Shown piece after piece: positions 54,171-61,959 of a stretch of DNA of 61,959 bases. The notes below the pieces were generated by a model. That model was not told the DNA's origin and did not search any database. It saw nothing but the letters and a program-made list of their open reading frames with translations. Positions within the stretch are counted from its first letter, which is position 1, and the number at the start of each line of letters is the position of its first letter. Both the position numbers and the translations under genes were made by a program. Source of the stretch: Bacteroidales bacterium (lineage in GTDB: Bacteria; Bacteroidota; Bacteroidia; Bacteroidales; UBA932). Where the stretch lies: assembly GCA_017617655.1 (NCBI GenBank), contig JAFZVU010000079.1:1-61959 (forward strand). The letters are read 5' to 3'.

Positions 54171-56315
54171 ATGAAACCTACTTTTACAGATATCAAAGAT
54201 CTCAAGGGGTTCAACGCTGCCCCTGCCTGCTCGTGCGATGCTGCACAGGAGCTCTGGCACACCCCCGAAAATATAGACGTCAAGTCTCTCTATACCGCTA
54301 AGGATCTCGAAGGCATGGAGCACCTGAACTACGCAGCAGGTATCGCTCCCTATCTCCGCGGCCCTTATTCAACCATGTACGTGATGCGTCCCTGGACCAT
54401 CCGTCAGTATGCAGGATTCTCGACGGCCGAAGAGTCCAACGCATTCTACCGCCGTAACCTCGCATCAGGCCAGAAAGGTCTGTCAGTGGCCTTCGACCTC
54501 GCCACCCACCGCGGCTATGACGCCGACCACCCCCGTGTAGTCGGTGACGTAGGTAAAGCCGGTGTAAGTATATGCTCTGTAGAGGATATGAAGGTCCTCT
54601 TCGACCAGATTCCTCTCAACAAGATGTCAGTGTCAATGACAATGAACGGTGCCGTGCTTCCCATCATGGCCTTCTACATCGTGGCAGGTATGGAGCAGGG
54701 TGCAAAACTCGAGGAGATGGCCGGAACCATCCAGAACGATATCCTCAAGGAGTTCATGGTCCGCAACACCTACATCTATCCGCCTGAGTTCTCGATGCGT
54801 ATCATCGGCGATATCTTCGCCTTCACGTCTCAGAACATGCCCAAGTTCAACTCGATCTCAATCTCCGGCTACCACATGCAGGAGGCCGGCGCCACCAACG
54901 ACATCGAGATGGCTTACACCCTTGCCGACGGTCTGGAGTATCTCCGCACCGGTATCAAGGCTGGCATCGAGGTTGACGCCTTCGCTCCGCGTCTGTCATT
55001 CTTCTGGGCAATCGGTATGAACAACTTCATGGAGATTGCCAAGATGCGTGCTGCACGTATGATCTGGGCCAAACTGGTCAACCAGTTCAACCCGAAGAAT
55101 CCGAAGAGTCTCGCCCTGCGTACCCACTGCCAGACTTCAGGCTGGTCGCTTACCGAGCAGGATCCTTTCAACAACGTGGCACGTACCTGCATCGAGGCTA
55201 TGGGAGCTGCCCTGGGCCACACCCAGAGCCTTCACACCAATGCCCTCGACGAGGCCATCGCCCTGCCTACCGACTTCAGCGCGCGTATCGCCCGTAACAC
55301 TCAGATCTACATCCAGGAAGAGACTTCAGTCTGCAAGAACGTCGATCCTTGGGCCGGCAGCTACTATGTAGAGAGTCTCACCAGGAACCTCGTGAACGCA
55401 GCATGGAAGCACATCCAGGAAGTAGAGGAGCTCGGCGGTATGGCCAAGGCCATCGAGACCGGTATTCCTAAACTCCGTATCGAGGAAGCTGCAGCCCGCA
55501 AGCAGGCCCGCATCGACAGCGGCATGGAGAAGATCATCGGTATCAACGAGTTCCGCCTCGAGCACGAGGATCCCATCGAGATCCTTGCCGTCGACAACAC
55601 CAAGGTTCGCGAGAGCCAGATCGCACGTCTGAAAGACCTCCGCGCTCACCGCGACGAGGCTGCAGTGCAGGCCGCCCTCGCAGCTATCACCAAGGCTGTG
55701 GCCGAGAAGAACGGCAACCTGCTCGCTCTCGCAGTAGAGGCTGCCAAGGTCCGCGCTACTCTCGGTGAGATCAGCGACGCTTGCGAAAAGATTGTTGGAC
55801 GTTATAAAGCTATCATCCGTATGAACACAGGTGTTTACTCATCAGAAATCAAGCATAACGATGAGTTTGAGAAAGCCAAGGCTATGGTGGCTGAGTTCGC
55901 CAAGAAGGAAGGCCGTCAGCCCCGTATCATGGTTGCCAAACTCGGCCAGGACGGTCACGACCGTGGAGCCAAGGTGGTTGCCACCGGTTTCGCAGACTGC
56001 GGTTTCGACGTCGACATGGGCCCGCTCTTCCAGACTCCTGAAGAGGCTGTTAAGCAGGCTGTCGAGAACGACGTCCACATCCTCGGCATCAGCTCTCTTG
56101 CTGCAGGTCACCTTACTCTCGTTCCTCAGGTTATCGAGGAGCTCAAGAAGTACGGCCGCGAGGACATAATCGTCACCGTCGGCGGTGTGATCCCTGCACA
56201 GGACTACGACGCTCTCTATAAGGCTGGCGCCGCCGCCATCTTCGGCCCCGGTACCCGCATCCCGATGTGCGTCATCAAGATGATCGAGCTGCTCAACGCT
56301 GCCCGCGAGGCGTAA
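54171..56315 (+). CDS. mutB: Methylmalonyl-CoA mutase large (catalytic) subunit
   Basis: A 714-residue catalytic subunit. The barrel domain has [52 protein letters not shown] and [11 protein letters not shown]. The cobalamin domain has [20 protein letters not shown], whose DxHxxG histidine binds cobalt, plus [16 protein letters not shown] and [12 protein letters not shown]. Full length. It forms the heterodimer with the preceding gene product in the cytosol and supports propionate production. A terminator and repeat array B2 follow. Confidence 0.97.
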   Translation: MKPTFTDIKDLKGFNAAPACSCDAAQELWHTPENIDVKSLYTAKDLEGMEHLNYAAGIAPYLRGPYSTMYVMRPWTIRQYAGFSTAEESNAFYRRNLASGQKGLSVAFDLATHRGYDADHPRVVGDVGKAGVSICSVEDMKVLFDQIPLNKMSVSMTMNGAVLPIMAFYIVAGMEQGAKLEEMAGTIQNDILKEFMVRNTYIYPPEFSMRIIGDIFAFTSQNMPKFNSISISGYHMQEAGATNDIEMAYTLADGLEYLRTGIKAGIEVDAFAPRLSFFWAIGMNNFMEIAKMRAARMIWAKLVNQFNPKNPKSLALRTHCQTSGWSLTEQDPFNNVARTCIEAMGAALGHTQSLHTNALDEAIALPTDFSARIARNTQIYIQEETSVCKNVDPWAGSYYVESLTRNLVNAAWKHIQEVEELGGMAKAIETGIPKLRIEEAAARKQARIDSGMEKIIGINEFRLEHEDPIEILAVDNTKVRESQIARLKDLRAHRDEAAVQAALAAITKAVAEKNGNLLALAVEAAKVRATLGEISDACEKIVGRYKAIIRMNTGVYSSEIKHNDEFEKAKAMVAEFAKKEGRQPRIMVAKLGQDGHDRGAKVVATGFADCGFDVDMGPLFQTPEEAVKQAVENDVHILGISSLAAGHLTLVPQVIEELKKYGREDIIVTVGGVIPAQDYDALYKAGAAAIFGPGTRIPMCVIKMIELLNAAREA

Positions 56316-56338
56316 GGGGAGAGCAAGCTCAGCGAAGA

Positions 56339-56370
56339 GGGCGGCCGCGCTTTGTGGTCGCCCTTTTTTC
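56339..56370 (+). terminator. Rho-independent terminator of mutAB, related to the shared cassette
   Basis: GGGCGGCCGCGCTTTGTGGT followed by CGCCC and six T. The stem GGGCGGCC/GGTCGCCC is the same as in the 39610 and 44465 terminators, with a different loop, and nearly equals the rpsU terminator read on the other strand. Confidence 0.9.
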
Positions 56371-56408
56371 GTGCCCTGGGTGACCGCCCCGGGGGCCGGT
56401 CCGTGGTT

Positions 56409-56646
56409 CGTCCGGCCCGTGAAAGGCCGGTTTGCGGGGCCAGATGCCAGTCTGAGGCCCGTCCGGCCCGTGAAAAGCCGGTTTGCGGGGCCAGATGCCT
56501 GCTCGAAGCTCGTCTGGCCCGTGAAAGGCCGTTTTGCGGGGCTAGATGCCTGCTCGAAGCTCGTCCGGCCCGTGAAAAGCCGGTTTGCGGGGCCAGATGC
56601 CTGCTTGAAGCTCGTCTGGCCCGTGAAAGGTCGGTTTGCGGGGCCA
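56409..56646 (+). repeat. Family B palindromic repeat array B2 (five units, 51-bp period)
   Basis: Five units starting at 56409, 56460, 56511, 56562 and 56613, each exactly 51 bp from the next. Each unit reads CGTCCGGCCCGTGAAA (C or T at the fifth base), then GGCCGG or a close variant and TTTGCGGGGCC, then AGATGCC and a connector such as TGCTCGAAGCT. The GGCCC/GGGCC arms form an imperfect hairpin. The period is a multiple of three with no stop codon, so the array translates in frame and falsely extends obgE. Confidence 0.96.
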
Positions 56647-56735
56647 CTTTCTACTCCCGTCTGTCCACAAAAAGGGGGTGTTTTGTGGACGGGTAACGAC
56701 CAGACGAGGCTCGATAGGATAAGACGCGCTGCGTT

Positions 56736-56767
56736 TTTGCACACCTTGCCCGAAATCACTATCTTTG
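56736..56767 (+). promoter_or_regulatory. Bacteroidetes promoter of obgE
   Basis: TTTG at 56736-56739, a 20-bp spacer, then TATCTTTG at 56760-56767. The ATG at 56776 is only 8 bp later, so the leader must be almost absent. This fixes the obgE start against the longer open frame. Confidence 0.75.
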
Positions 56768-56775
56768 CCAGCGAT

Positions 56776-57768
56776 ATGGCAGACAGCAACTTCATAGACT
56801 ACGTCAAGCTCTACTGCAGGGCCGGGAACGGCGGTGCTGGTTCGGTGCATCTGCGCCGTGAAAAGTATATCCCCAAGGGCGGCCCTGATGGCGGCAACGG
56901 CGGTCGCGGCGGCAACATCATCCTGCGCGGCAACGCCCAGATGTGGACGCTGATCCACCTCAAATACCAGAAGCACGTGATAGCCGAGAACGGCGAGGGC
57001 GGCAGCGGCGGTCTGAAGGACGGCAAGGACGGCAAGGACATCATCCTCGAAGTGCCGCTGGGCACCGTAGCCAAAGACGCCGAAACCGGCGAAGTGCTGC
57101 TGGAAATTCTCGACGACGGGCAGAAGGCCATCCTGGCCAAGGGAGGCCGCGGCGGCTTGGGCAACAACAACTTCAAGAGCCCCACCAACCGCACGCCTAG
57201 ATATGCCCAGCCGGGCGAGGAAGGCGTCGAAGGCTGGTTCATCCTGGAGCTGAAGATCATGGCCGACGTAGGTCTGGTAGGCTTCCCCAATGCCGGCAAG
57301 TCGACCCTCGTGTCAACGCTCTCCGCAGCGAAGCCCAAGATTGCCGACTACGCCTTCACCACACTCGAACCCAGCCTCGGCATCGTCAGATACCGCGACG
57401 AACGCTCCTTCGTTATAGCCGACATCCCCGGCATCATTGAGGGCGCCCACGAAGGCAAGGGCCTCGGACTCCGCTTCCTGCGCCATATCGAGCGCAATTC
57501 GATGCTGCTGTTCATGGTTCCCGCCGACAGCGAGGACATCGCCCGCGACTACAAGATACTCCTCAACGAACTCAAGCTCTACAACCCCGAGCTGCTCGAC
57601 AAGGACCGCATACTGGCCATCTCCAAGAGCGACATGCTCGACGAGGAGCTGCGTCGCGAAATCAGCAAGCATCTGCCCCGCAAAGTGCCGCACATATTCA
57701 TCAGCAGCGTCACGGGATATAACATCACGGAGCTCAAAGATATGCTCTGGAATACCCTGAACAGCTGA
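56776..57768 (+). CDS. obgE: Obg-family GTPase
   Basis: A 330-residue GTPase for 50S subunit maturation. The Obg fold comes first ([54 protein letters not shown]), then the G domain: [27 protein letters not shown] (G2), [20 protein letters not shown] (G3) and ISKSD (G4). No C-terminal OCT domain is present. The frame continues open to 56371 only because it runs through repeat array B2; the promoter position and homologous length support 56776. It overlaps lplA by one base (TGATG). Confidence 0.97.
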   Translation: MADSNFIDYVKLYCRAGNGGAGSVHLRREKYIPKGGPDGGNGGRGGNIILRGNAQMWTLIHLKYQKHVIAENGEGGSGGLKDGKDGKDIILEVPLGTVAKDAETGEVLLEILDDGQKAILAKGGRGGLGNNNFKSPTNRTPRYAQPGEEGVEGWFILELKIMADVGLVGFPNAGKSTLVSTLSAAKPKIADYAFTTLEPSLGIVRYRDERSFVIADIPGIIEGAHEGKGLGLRFLRHIERNSMLLFMVPADSEDIARDYKILLNELKLYNPELLDKDRILAISKSDMLDEELRREISKHLPRKVPHIFISSVTGYNITELKDMLWNTLNS

Positions 57769-58748
57769 TGCTCAGTATTATAGACAGCCATACCGACCCT
57801 TACTGGAACCTGGCCGCCGAGGAATACCTGCTCGGCCGCTTCGACTGTCCCGTGTTCAGACTATGGCAGAACTCTCCGGCTGTCATCGTGGGCCGCAACC
57901 AGAACGCCCGTGCAGAAATCAACCAGGAATACGTCGACAGCCACGGCATTGCCGTAGTACGCAGACTCAGCGGCGGCGGAGCTGTCTACCACGACCTTGG
58001 CAACGTCAACTACACTTTTCTTGATGCCGCCAACCGCAGGGAGAGCTCCGCAGAGATGTTCGCACGCTTCACCGCCCCTGTCATCGCAGCGCTGGCGAAG
58101 CTGGGAGTCGAAGCGAAGCTGGAAGGCCGCAACGACCTCACCATCGGCGGCTCAAAATTCTCCGGCAACGCCATATACGTCCGCTCCGGCCGCATAATGC
58201 ATCACGGCACCATGCTCTTCGACACCAATATGGAGGAAATGGCGGCAGCGCTGTCCACCGACACTTCGAAATTCACCAGCAAAGCCGTAGAGTCGCGCCG
58301 CAGCCACGTCACGAACATCCTTCCCCATCTGGCCGAGCCCATGACGGCTGCAGAGTTCATGGACTTCATCGGGCAGGAAATCTCGGCAGAAGCGGAGCCC
58401 TATGAATATTCTCAGGAGGACCTGAGGGCCATAGACCTTCTGGCCGACCGCAAATACAGGAAAGCGGAATGGAACTTCGCAGCAGGGCCGGCCTACGCAT
58501 ACAGCAAGACTGCAATGTTCCCCTGCGGAACGCTGACCCTCACCGCAAAGATTGAAAAGGGCCTCATAGAAGACATGACTGTCACCGGCGACTATTTCTT
58601 CTCGCTCAACACCCGCGAGTTCTGCGAAGCCATGCGCGGATGCCCGGCTACAAAAGAAAAAATCGCCGAGCGGGCATCTCAGCTCCCGTTCGGCGACTAT
58701 TTCAACGGCATAACCCTCGAGGAGTTATGCTCCCTGTTCATTATTTGA
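57768..58748 (+). CDS. lplA: Lipoate-protein ligase A
   Basis: A 326-residue cytosolic enzyme that attaches scavenged lipoate to E2 and GcvH proteins through lipoyl-AMP. Motifs: YWNLAAEEYLL, VIVGRNQNARAEIN, the lipoate site VVRRLSGGGAVYHDLGNVNY, and NDLTIGGSKFSGNAIYVRSG with the catalytic lysine. A C-terminal accessory domain follows (LDR-like region to IEKGLIEDMTVTGDYF). Coupled to obgE by a 1-base overlap. Its 3' end overlaps the convergent hpf gene by 8 bp. Confidence 0.94.
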   Translation: MLSIIDSHTDPYWNLAAEEYLLGRFDCPVFRLWQNSPAVIVGRNQNARAEINQEYVDSHGIAVVRRLSGGGAVYHDLGNVNYTFLDAANRRESSAEMFARFTAPVIAALAKLGVEAKLEGRNDLTIGGSKFSGNAIYVRSGRIMHHGTMLFDTNMEEMAAALSTDTSKFTSKAVESRRSHVTNILPHLAEPMTAAEFMDFIGQEISAEAEPYEYSQEDLRAIDLLADRKYRKAEWNFAAGPAYAYSKTAMFPCGTLTLTAKIEKGLIEDMTVTGDYFFSLNTREFCEAMRGCPATKEKIAERASQLPFGDYFNGITLEELCSLFII

Positions 58749-59031
58749 AACGTTTCTCCTTAGCGGATACCAGTTTTTCCTTAAGGATGCCGGCGCATTC
58801 AACGATAGCGTCCTCAAAGGTGCTTGCATTGCGTTCTACCACTACTTCCGTTCCCGGAATCAGTACCCTTACCTTCACATTCTTGTTTTCATGCTCGGGC
58901 AGCAGTGAGAGGTTTACTTCGGTCCTGACAATGTCCTCATAGAATTTGTCGAGCTTGCCGAGCTTCTTCTCTGTAAAGTCGATCAGCTTCTTGTCTGCAT
59001 CGAACTTGAGTGAGTGAACTTTAATTTCCAT
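58741..59031 (-). CDS. hpf: Ribosome hibernation-promoting factor, short form
   Basis: A 96-residue protein of the RaiA/HPF fold that binds idle ribosomes. The start at 59031 (MEIKVHSLKFDADKKLIDF) is supported by a GGAGG sequence just upstream, unusual for this lineage; a TTG at 59043 also keeps the frame. Typical runs are EKKLGKLDKFYEDIVRTEV and KNVKVRVLIPGTEVVVER. The long C-terminal dimerisation domain is absent. The gene overlaps the recombinase gene by 11 bp upstream and lplA by 8 bp downstream. Confidence 0.93.
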   Translation of the reverse strand: MEIKVHSLKFDADKKLIDFTEKKLGKLDKFYEDIVRTEVNLSLLPEHENKNVKVRVLIPGTEVVVERNASTFEDAIVECAGILKEKLVSAKEKRFK

Positions 59032-59962
59032 TTTTACCTCCAATCTTTGCTCTTGGATGAGCGGTTAAATATGTTTTCTTCAATTGCTCGAAAGAGTTGT
59101 GCGTATAAACTTGCGTGGCTGCAAGGGAACTGTGCCCCAGGATCTCCTTGATGCTGTTCAGGTCTGCGCCGTTGTTCAGCAGGTGGGTCGCCAGCGAGTG
59201 CCGCAGCAGGTGGGGCGACTTGCGCCCGGTAAACCCTTCTGCCTTCGACAATTCCGCCTTCACTATGTTGTTGACCATCGCAGGATACATCTGTGCGCCC
59301 TTGTCAGTAACGAAGAAGAAACTGTCGCTCCCGCCTGAAAATTCCTTGCCAAGCCTTTTCAAATATAGCAAAATATATCGACTTATCAAAGCCGGGACCG
59401 GAACTTCGCGCGGCTTGTCGCCCTTGCCGACGATGCGGAAAACGCCCCTCGCTGCGTCAAAGTCTCCGACCCTTAGGTTGCATATCTCGCTGCGTCGCAT
59501 GCCCGTTGCGTAGAGCACCATGATCAGCATCCTCGCCCGAAGATGCTCCATCGGCTCTTCGCCCTCGAAGTCGCTTTCCTTCATCTCGAAATAATTCTCG
59601 AGAGACTGCTCGGTGTAGAACTCCGGGAGACGGCGGGCCTCCTTTGGACGGAAGACCTTGCGGGCCGGGTTGGACTGCAGCTCTCCCTGCTTGATTAGCC
59701 AGTTGCAGTAGCTGCTGATGGCTGACAGCTTGATGTTCACAGTTCGCGCCGAAAGTCCGTTCTCAAGCCCGTGGGCTACGAAACCGCGAAGGTTGTTGCT
59801 CGCCAGGACGTCTAACAGCTCTTCCTTCGTGAGGGATTCCACTGAGCTCTTCTCGGGATAGATGAAGGCGTAGAACTCGCGCAGCGCCTCCTCGTAGAGG
59901 GCCGCCGTGCGCTTCGAATAGCGCTTCTGCAGGGCAATATAGTCGAGAAAGGCTTGTATCAC
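59021..59962 (-). CDS. Tyrosine recombinase (XerC/XerD type)
   Basis: A 313-residue site-specific recombinase. The N-terminal SAM-like core-binding domain (FLDYIALQKRYSKRTAALYE) is followed by the catalytic domain with the R-H-R-H-Y set: YATGMRRSEICNL, KSPHLLRHSLATHLL, EILGHSSLAATQVYTH. Length and the next gene (hpf, overlapping 11 bp, then rpsU divergent) match the chromosomal Xer locus of Bacteroidetes rather than an integrase of a mobile element. It probably resolves chromosome dimers. Whether it is XerC or XerD cannot be told here. Confidence 0.92.
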   Translation of the reverse strand: MIQAFLDYIALQKRYSKRTAALYEEALREFYAFIYPEKSSVESLTKEELLDVLASNNLRGFVAHGLENGLSARTVNIKLSAISSYCNWLIKQGELQSNPARKVFRPKEARRLPEFYTEQSLENYFEMKESDFEGEEPMEHLRARMLIMVLYATGMRRSEICNLRVGDFDAARGVFRIVGKGDKPREVPVPALISRYILLYLKRLGKEFSGGSDSFFFVTDKGAQMYPAMVNNIVKAELSKAEGFTGRKSPHLLRHSLATHLLNNGADLNSIKEILGHSSLAATQVYTHNSFEQLKKTYLTAHPRAKIGGKNGN

Positions 59963-60010
59963 GGCATGCGATTCTTCTCGTAAATTTAGCGAAAAAAGGC
60001 GACGTGCCCG

Positions 60011-60040
60011 TTTGTTTTTCCAAAATCTTGTTTATCTTTG
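60011..60040 (+). promoter_or_regulatory. Bacteroidetes promoter of rpsU
   Basis: TTTG at 60011-60014, an 18-bp spacer, then TATCTTTG at 60033-60040. The rpsU ATG lies 34 bp downstream. Confidence 0.65.
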
Positions 60041-60074
60041 CCGTCCACAAGAAAAAGGAGGTGTGCAATAGACT

Positions 60075-60266
60075 ATGATTATCGTTCCCATCAAAGAAGG
60101 TGAAAACATTGAGAGGGCTCTCAAGAAATTCAAACGCAAATTCGAAAAGACCGGCATCGTAAAGGAACTCCGCAACAGGAAGAACTTCGAGAAACCGTCT
60201 GTAAAGAGGAGAGATGAAATCAAGAAGGCAATCTATGTCCAGAAATTGCAGCTCCGCGACGAATAA
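60075..60266 (+). CDS. rpsU: 30S ribosomal protein S21
   Basis: A 63-residue basic protein of the small ribosomal subunit. The sequence IIVPIKEGENIERALKKFKR, then KFEKTGIVKELRNRKNFEKP, is the S21 signature; length is normal. In Bacteroidetes S21 is linked to holding the 16S anti-Shine-Dalgarno out of reach. It stands alone, divergent from the recombinase, with its own promoter and terminator. Confidence 0.97.
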   Translation: MIIVPIKEGENIERALKKFKRKFEKTGIVKELRNRKNFEKPSVKRRDEIKKAIYVQKLQLRDE

Positions 60267-60287
60267 TCTCTGAATTCAGCATATCAT

Positions 60288-60322
60288 TAAGGGCGACCAC
60301 AAACGGCCGCCCTTATTTTTTG
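60288..60322. terminator. Rho-independent terminator of rpsU, related to the shared cassette
   Basis: AAGGGCGACCACAAACGGCC, then GCCCTTATTTTTTG. The stem GGGCGACC/GGCCGCCC equals the mutAB terminator read on the opposite strand, down to the CACAAA loop. Confidence 0.9.
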
Positions 60323-60357
60323 TCGCCCGGGCCCCTCGTAACTTGGCCCTCGACCGT

Positions 60358-60446
60358 CATTTGGCCCCGCAAACGGCCCTTTCACGGGCCGGACGGACTC
60401 TGAACGGGCATCTGGCCCCGCAAACCGGCCATTCACGGGCCAGATG
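60358..60446 (-). repeat. Family B palindromic repeat array B3 (two units, 51-bp period, abutting RAYT2)
   Basis: Units begin ATTTGGCCCCGCAAACGGCC at 60359 and ATCTGGCCCCGCAAACCGGC at 60410, 51 bp apart, each continuing TTTCACGGGCC or ATTCACGGGCC. The connector is GGACTCTGAACGGGC. The last base of the array is directly followed by the stop codon of RAYT2 at 60447. Confidence 0.94.
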
Positions 60447-61424
60447 TTACTTTCTGAACGGGAATTGCTCGTCGACTATATTCTTATCCAACTTGAGCAG
60501 CCTGGCAATCTTTTCGTTGTCGGCGTTGTAGTCGAAGTGGAGGGTACGCGCGAGTTCTTGTTTCGCCTTAGTGGAAAGCAGGGCAGGTTTGTTACCATTG
60601 TAGTCTTGATTGCAGATACGATAGACTACAGCAATGAGCTCATCATCAGTATAATAGATGGAGTCTCCGAGTTGCGCGGCTATTTCTTTGTATGATTCGA
60701 TGTCACGTGATATTTTGTGGAAATAATGACGGGCGTCGCGGAATAGTCCCTCGCCGATGTCGAGTCTGACATAGTTGACAGGTGAGATATACCCGTCATA
60801 CAGAATCCACGCTTCAGGATAATCGATTTCTTTGGAACGGACAAGTTTGCGGCGATCATGAATAAACAGTTCTCCGAAAGATCCGTTGGAATACCGTTTG
60901 GCGACAGGAGAGAAGTAAAAGCTGTTGGCACCGAAAGGGTAGGAGAAAGGGGTCTGATTGGGGTCTACAACATAGTTGTTCCGATTGATATAAACAATTT
61001 GATTGCGAACAGATTCGAGCGATTCTACCGGAATTAGCTTGGCATTCCCAAAGTGTCTGAGACTGACCGTATTGCCTTCCTTCTTTAAATTGAATCTCAG
61101 CTTTTTATAAAGCATATCGAAGAAGTCCATGACCTTTTCTTCCCGGCCGCAAAGGAGCATGTGAAGATGGTTGCTCATTATCTCAAAGGTGAGTATCTGG
61201 ATGTCTGGACAATCATGGGAACATGTCGCGATGAGATTCATCATAGAAACATAGGCTTCCTTGTCGTGGAAGATTATGGGCTGTCCGACACCCGGGGTAC
61301 AGAGGTGCCAGATACCCCCGAAATTGGCGAGAGCACATCGAAACATGAGATTGCATTTGTTCTCTTTTGCACTGAAAGATGCGTAATCGGACGCCTGCTC
61401 AGAACTATTGATGATAGTTGCCAT
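60447..61424 (-). CDS. REP-associated tyrosine transposase-like protein (Y1/HUH family), RAYT2
   Basis: A 325-residue Y1-fold protein. The ATG at 61424 (MATIINSSEQASDYASF) is preferred over a TTG at 61451. HUH motif: LTFEIMSNHLHMLLCG (about H86, H88). Candidate nucleophile: NQIVYINRNNYVVD (about Y145, with Y151 nearby). A long C-terminal region holds basic helices, with KAKQELARTLHFDYNADNEK near the end, perhaps for repeat binding. It is only distantly like RAYT1 in sequence and length. It has no partner IS gene, and family B array B3 touches its stop codon, suggesting that this enzyme acts on family B. Function is inference from context. Confidence 0.82.
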   Translation of the reverse strand: MATIINSSEQASDYASFSAKENKCNLMFRCALANFGGIWHLCTPGVGQPIIFHDKEAYVSMMNLIATCSHDCPDIQILTFEIMSNHLHMLLCGREEKVMDFFDMLYKKLRFNLKKEGNTVSLRHFGNAKLIPVESLESVRNQIVYINRNNYVVDPNQTPFSYPFGANSFYFSPVAKRYSNGSFGELFIHDRRKLVRSKEIDYPEAWILYDGYISPVNYVRLDIGEGLFRDARHYFHKISRDIESYKEIAAQLGDSIYYTDDELIAVVYRICNQDYNGNKPALLSTKAKQELARTLHFDYNADNEKIARLLKLDKNIVDEQFPFRK

Positions 61425-61588
61425 ACTCAACCTGTACTTGTTTTCCAGCAAAGCTATGATACTGGGAGCAGAATAGCCGTTTTTAAACGTTTAGATACAT
61501 TTAATTTGATTAGCGAGAATACAATTTTCACTGGAAGCCTGCCTCAGAGGTGGGGTGGCAGATTCCCTAGGCAAGGATGGCTGGTTCT

Positions 61589-61660
61589 GAAGGGATATTC
61601 TCGGACAGCAGCAGGAGCCCCCTCCAGAGCTCCTGCTGCTGGACGGGAAATATCCCCTTC
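61589..61660. repeat. Long palindrome upstream of RAYT2
   Basis: GAAGGGATATTCTCGGACAG with CAGCAGGAGC at the left pairs with GCTCCTGCTGCTGGACGGGA and AATATCCCCTTC at the right. Arms of about 30 bp have few mismatches, and the central loop is short (CCCCTCCAGA). It has no T-run. It could be a further REP-like element or an end structure of a mobile segment. Confidence 0.7.
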
Positions 61661-61959
61661 TCTTTCCGTCTCCCATCTCTTCTCTAGCGTCTGCCATAAA
61701 CAAGCATAAGTAAGTTATTCTCGGCGTAGCCGGGAAATAACTGGTTTTTGAAAGAAGTTTTTCTAGCCTTCCGGGCGGGAGAAAACTTCGCCATCCGTTC
61801 CTCAATGGGCACGAAGTGAGTTGATGGGGGATTGGGGAAATTGTTTTTTCGGTCCGAGATGGAGCAGAGAAAGTGACGGAACGGAGCCTGCGAAAACGAA
61901 AAGTTTTCTCCCGGCGGCGCTGCGGGGGGCTCTGGGGAAGGCCCTCCTCGCTTCGCCGA
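61661..61959. other. Gene-free, palindrome-rich right end
   Basis: No convincing gene was seen. Hairpins include GTTATTCTCGGC...GCCGGGAAATAAC at 61714-61741 and GAAGTTTTTC...GAAAACTTC at 61754-61789. The block CGGGCGGGAGAAAACTTCG near 61772 returns inverted as CGAAAAGTTTTCTCCCGGCG from about 61897. The density of structure suggests repeats or the edge of a mobile element cut off by the window. Confidence 0.5.

Noticed and set aside
56409..56646. Regular 51-bp repeats considered as a CRISPR array
   Set aside because: The whole 51-bp unit is repeated, including the part that would be a spacer; no cas genes are present and other arrays of the same unit lie elsewhere.
59021..59962. Tyrosine recombinase read as a phage or island integrase
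   Set aside because: No attachment repeats or phage genes nearby; position beside hpf and rpsU fits a chromosomal Xer gene.
61491..61805. Minus-strand 104-codon frame at the right end
   Set aside because: Low-complexity Ser/Gly/Cys run from the palindromes; no domain or start context.

Overview
The window looks like a chromosomal segment of an uncultured, fairly GC-rich Bacteroidales bacterium, probably from a gut or rumen and of the Rikenellaceae/RC9 type; the genus is inference. The grounds are Bacteroidetes -7 boxes (TAnnTTTG), many SPII lipoproteins, a DUF4783 protein, a two-subunit methylmalonyl-CoA mutase, short HPF and polysaccharide-degrading enzymes. The left end cuts gnd. The right end is a palindrome-rich stretch without a clear gene.

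Layout. 1-8.8 kb: gnd, a clostripain-like lipoprotein, a Fur regulator with a metal-exporting P-type ATPase, a divergent VanX-like dipeptidase, a GH3 glucosidase and YqeY. 8.9-18.5 kb: an iron alcohol dehydrogenase, a GH130/GH3 operon, a HigBA toxin-antitoxin pair beside a broken cobC-like fragment, and a GH53 galactanase/NDT-like/GH2 operon. 18.5-27.6 kb: lipoproteins, a first REP-associated transposase (RAYT1), a sugar kinase-nucleotidyltransferase pair, ahcY, two tandem esterases, tRNA-Ser and an OmpA-like lipoprotein. 28-33.4 kb: a three-gene envelope locus made of a hexapeptide-repeat protein, a 1001-residue zincin/propeller/barrel protein and a PrsW-like protease. 33.4-46 kb: housekeeping genes (HhH protein, rsmI, tdk, ABC transporter, split 5'-nucleotidase, der, an NtrC-like regulator, cmk, ispH, efp, rlmH). 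46-60.3 kb: an NtrY-like kinase, parE, an acyltransferase, mutA/mutB, obgE, lplA, hpf, a tyrosine recombinase and rpsU. 60.4-62 kb: a second transposase (RAYT2) and the palindromic end.

The most striking structure is between the genes. Two unrelated families of palindromic intergenic repeats are present, each next to its own HUH (Y1) transposase gene. Family A (about 120-170 bp, paired AAGGTCTGC/GCAGACCTT hairpins) has four copies, and RAYT1 lies between two of them. Family B (GGCCCGTGAAAGGCC...GCGGGGCC) forms arrays of 2, 5 and 2 units with a constant 51-bp period, and one array touches the stop codon of RAYT2. This looks like two coexisting REP/RAYT systems. Family B arrays also lie just past rho-independent terminators that share one stem sequence and recur in both orientations.

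Other points are a protein with about 18 hexapeptide repeats of the form V-G/N-D-x-F-x, an NtrC-type regulator with no DNA-binding domain, and a nucleoside deoxyribosyltransferase-like domain fused to DUF4298 inside a galactan operon. All calls come from reading sequence and translations; no database search was run.
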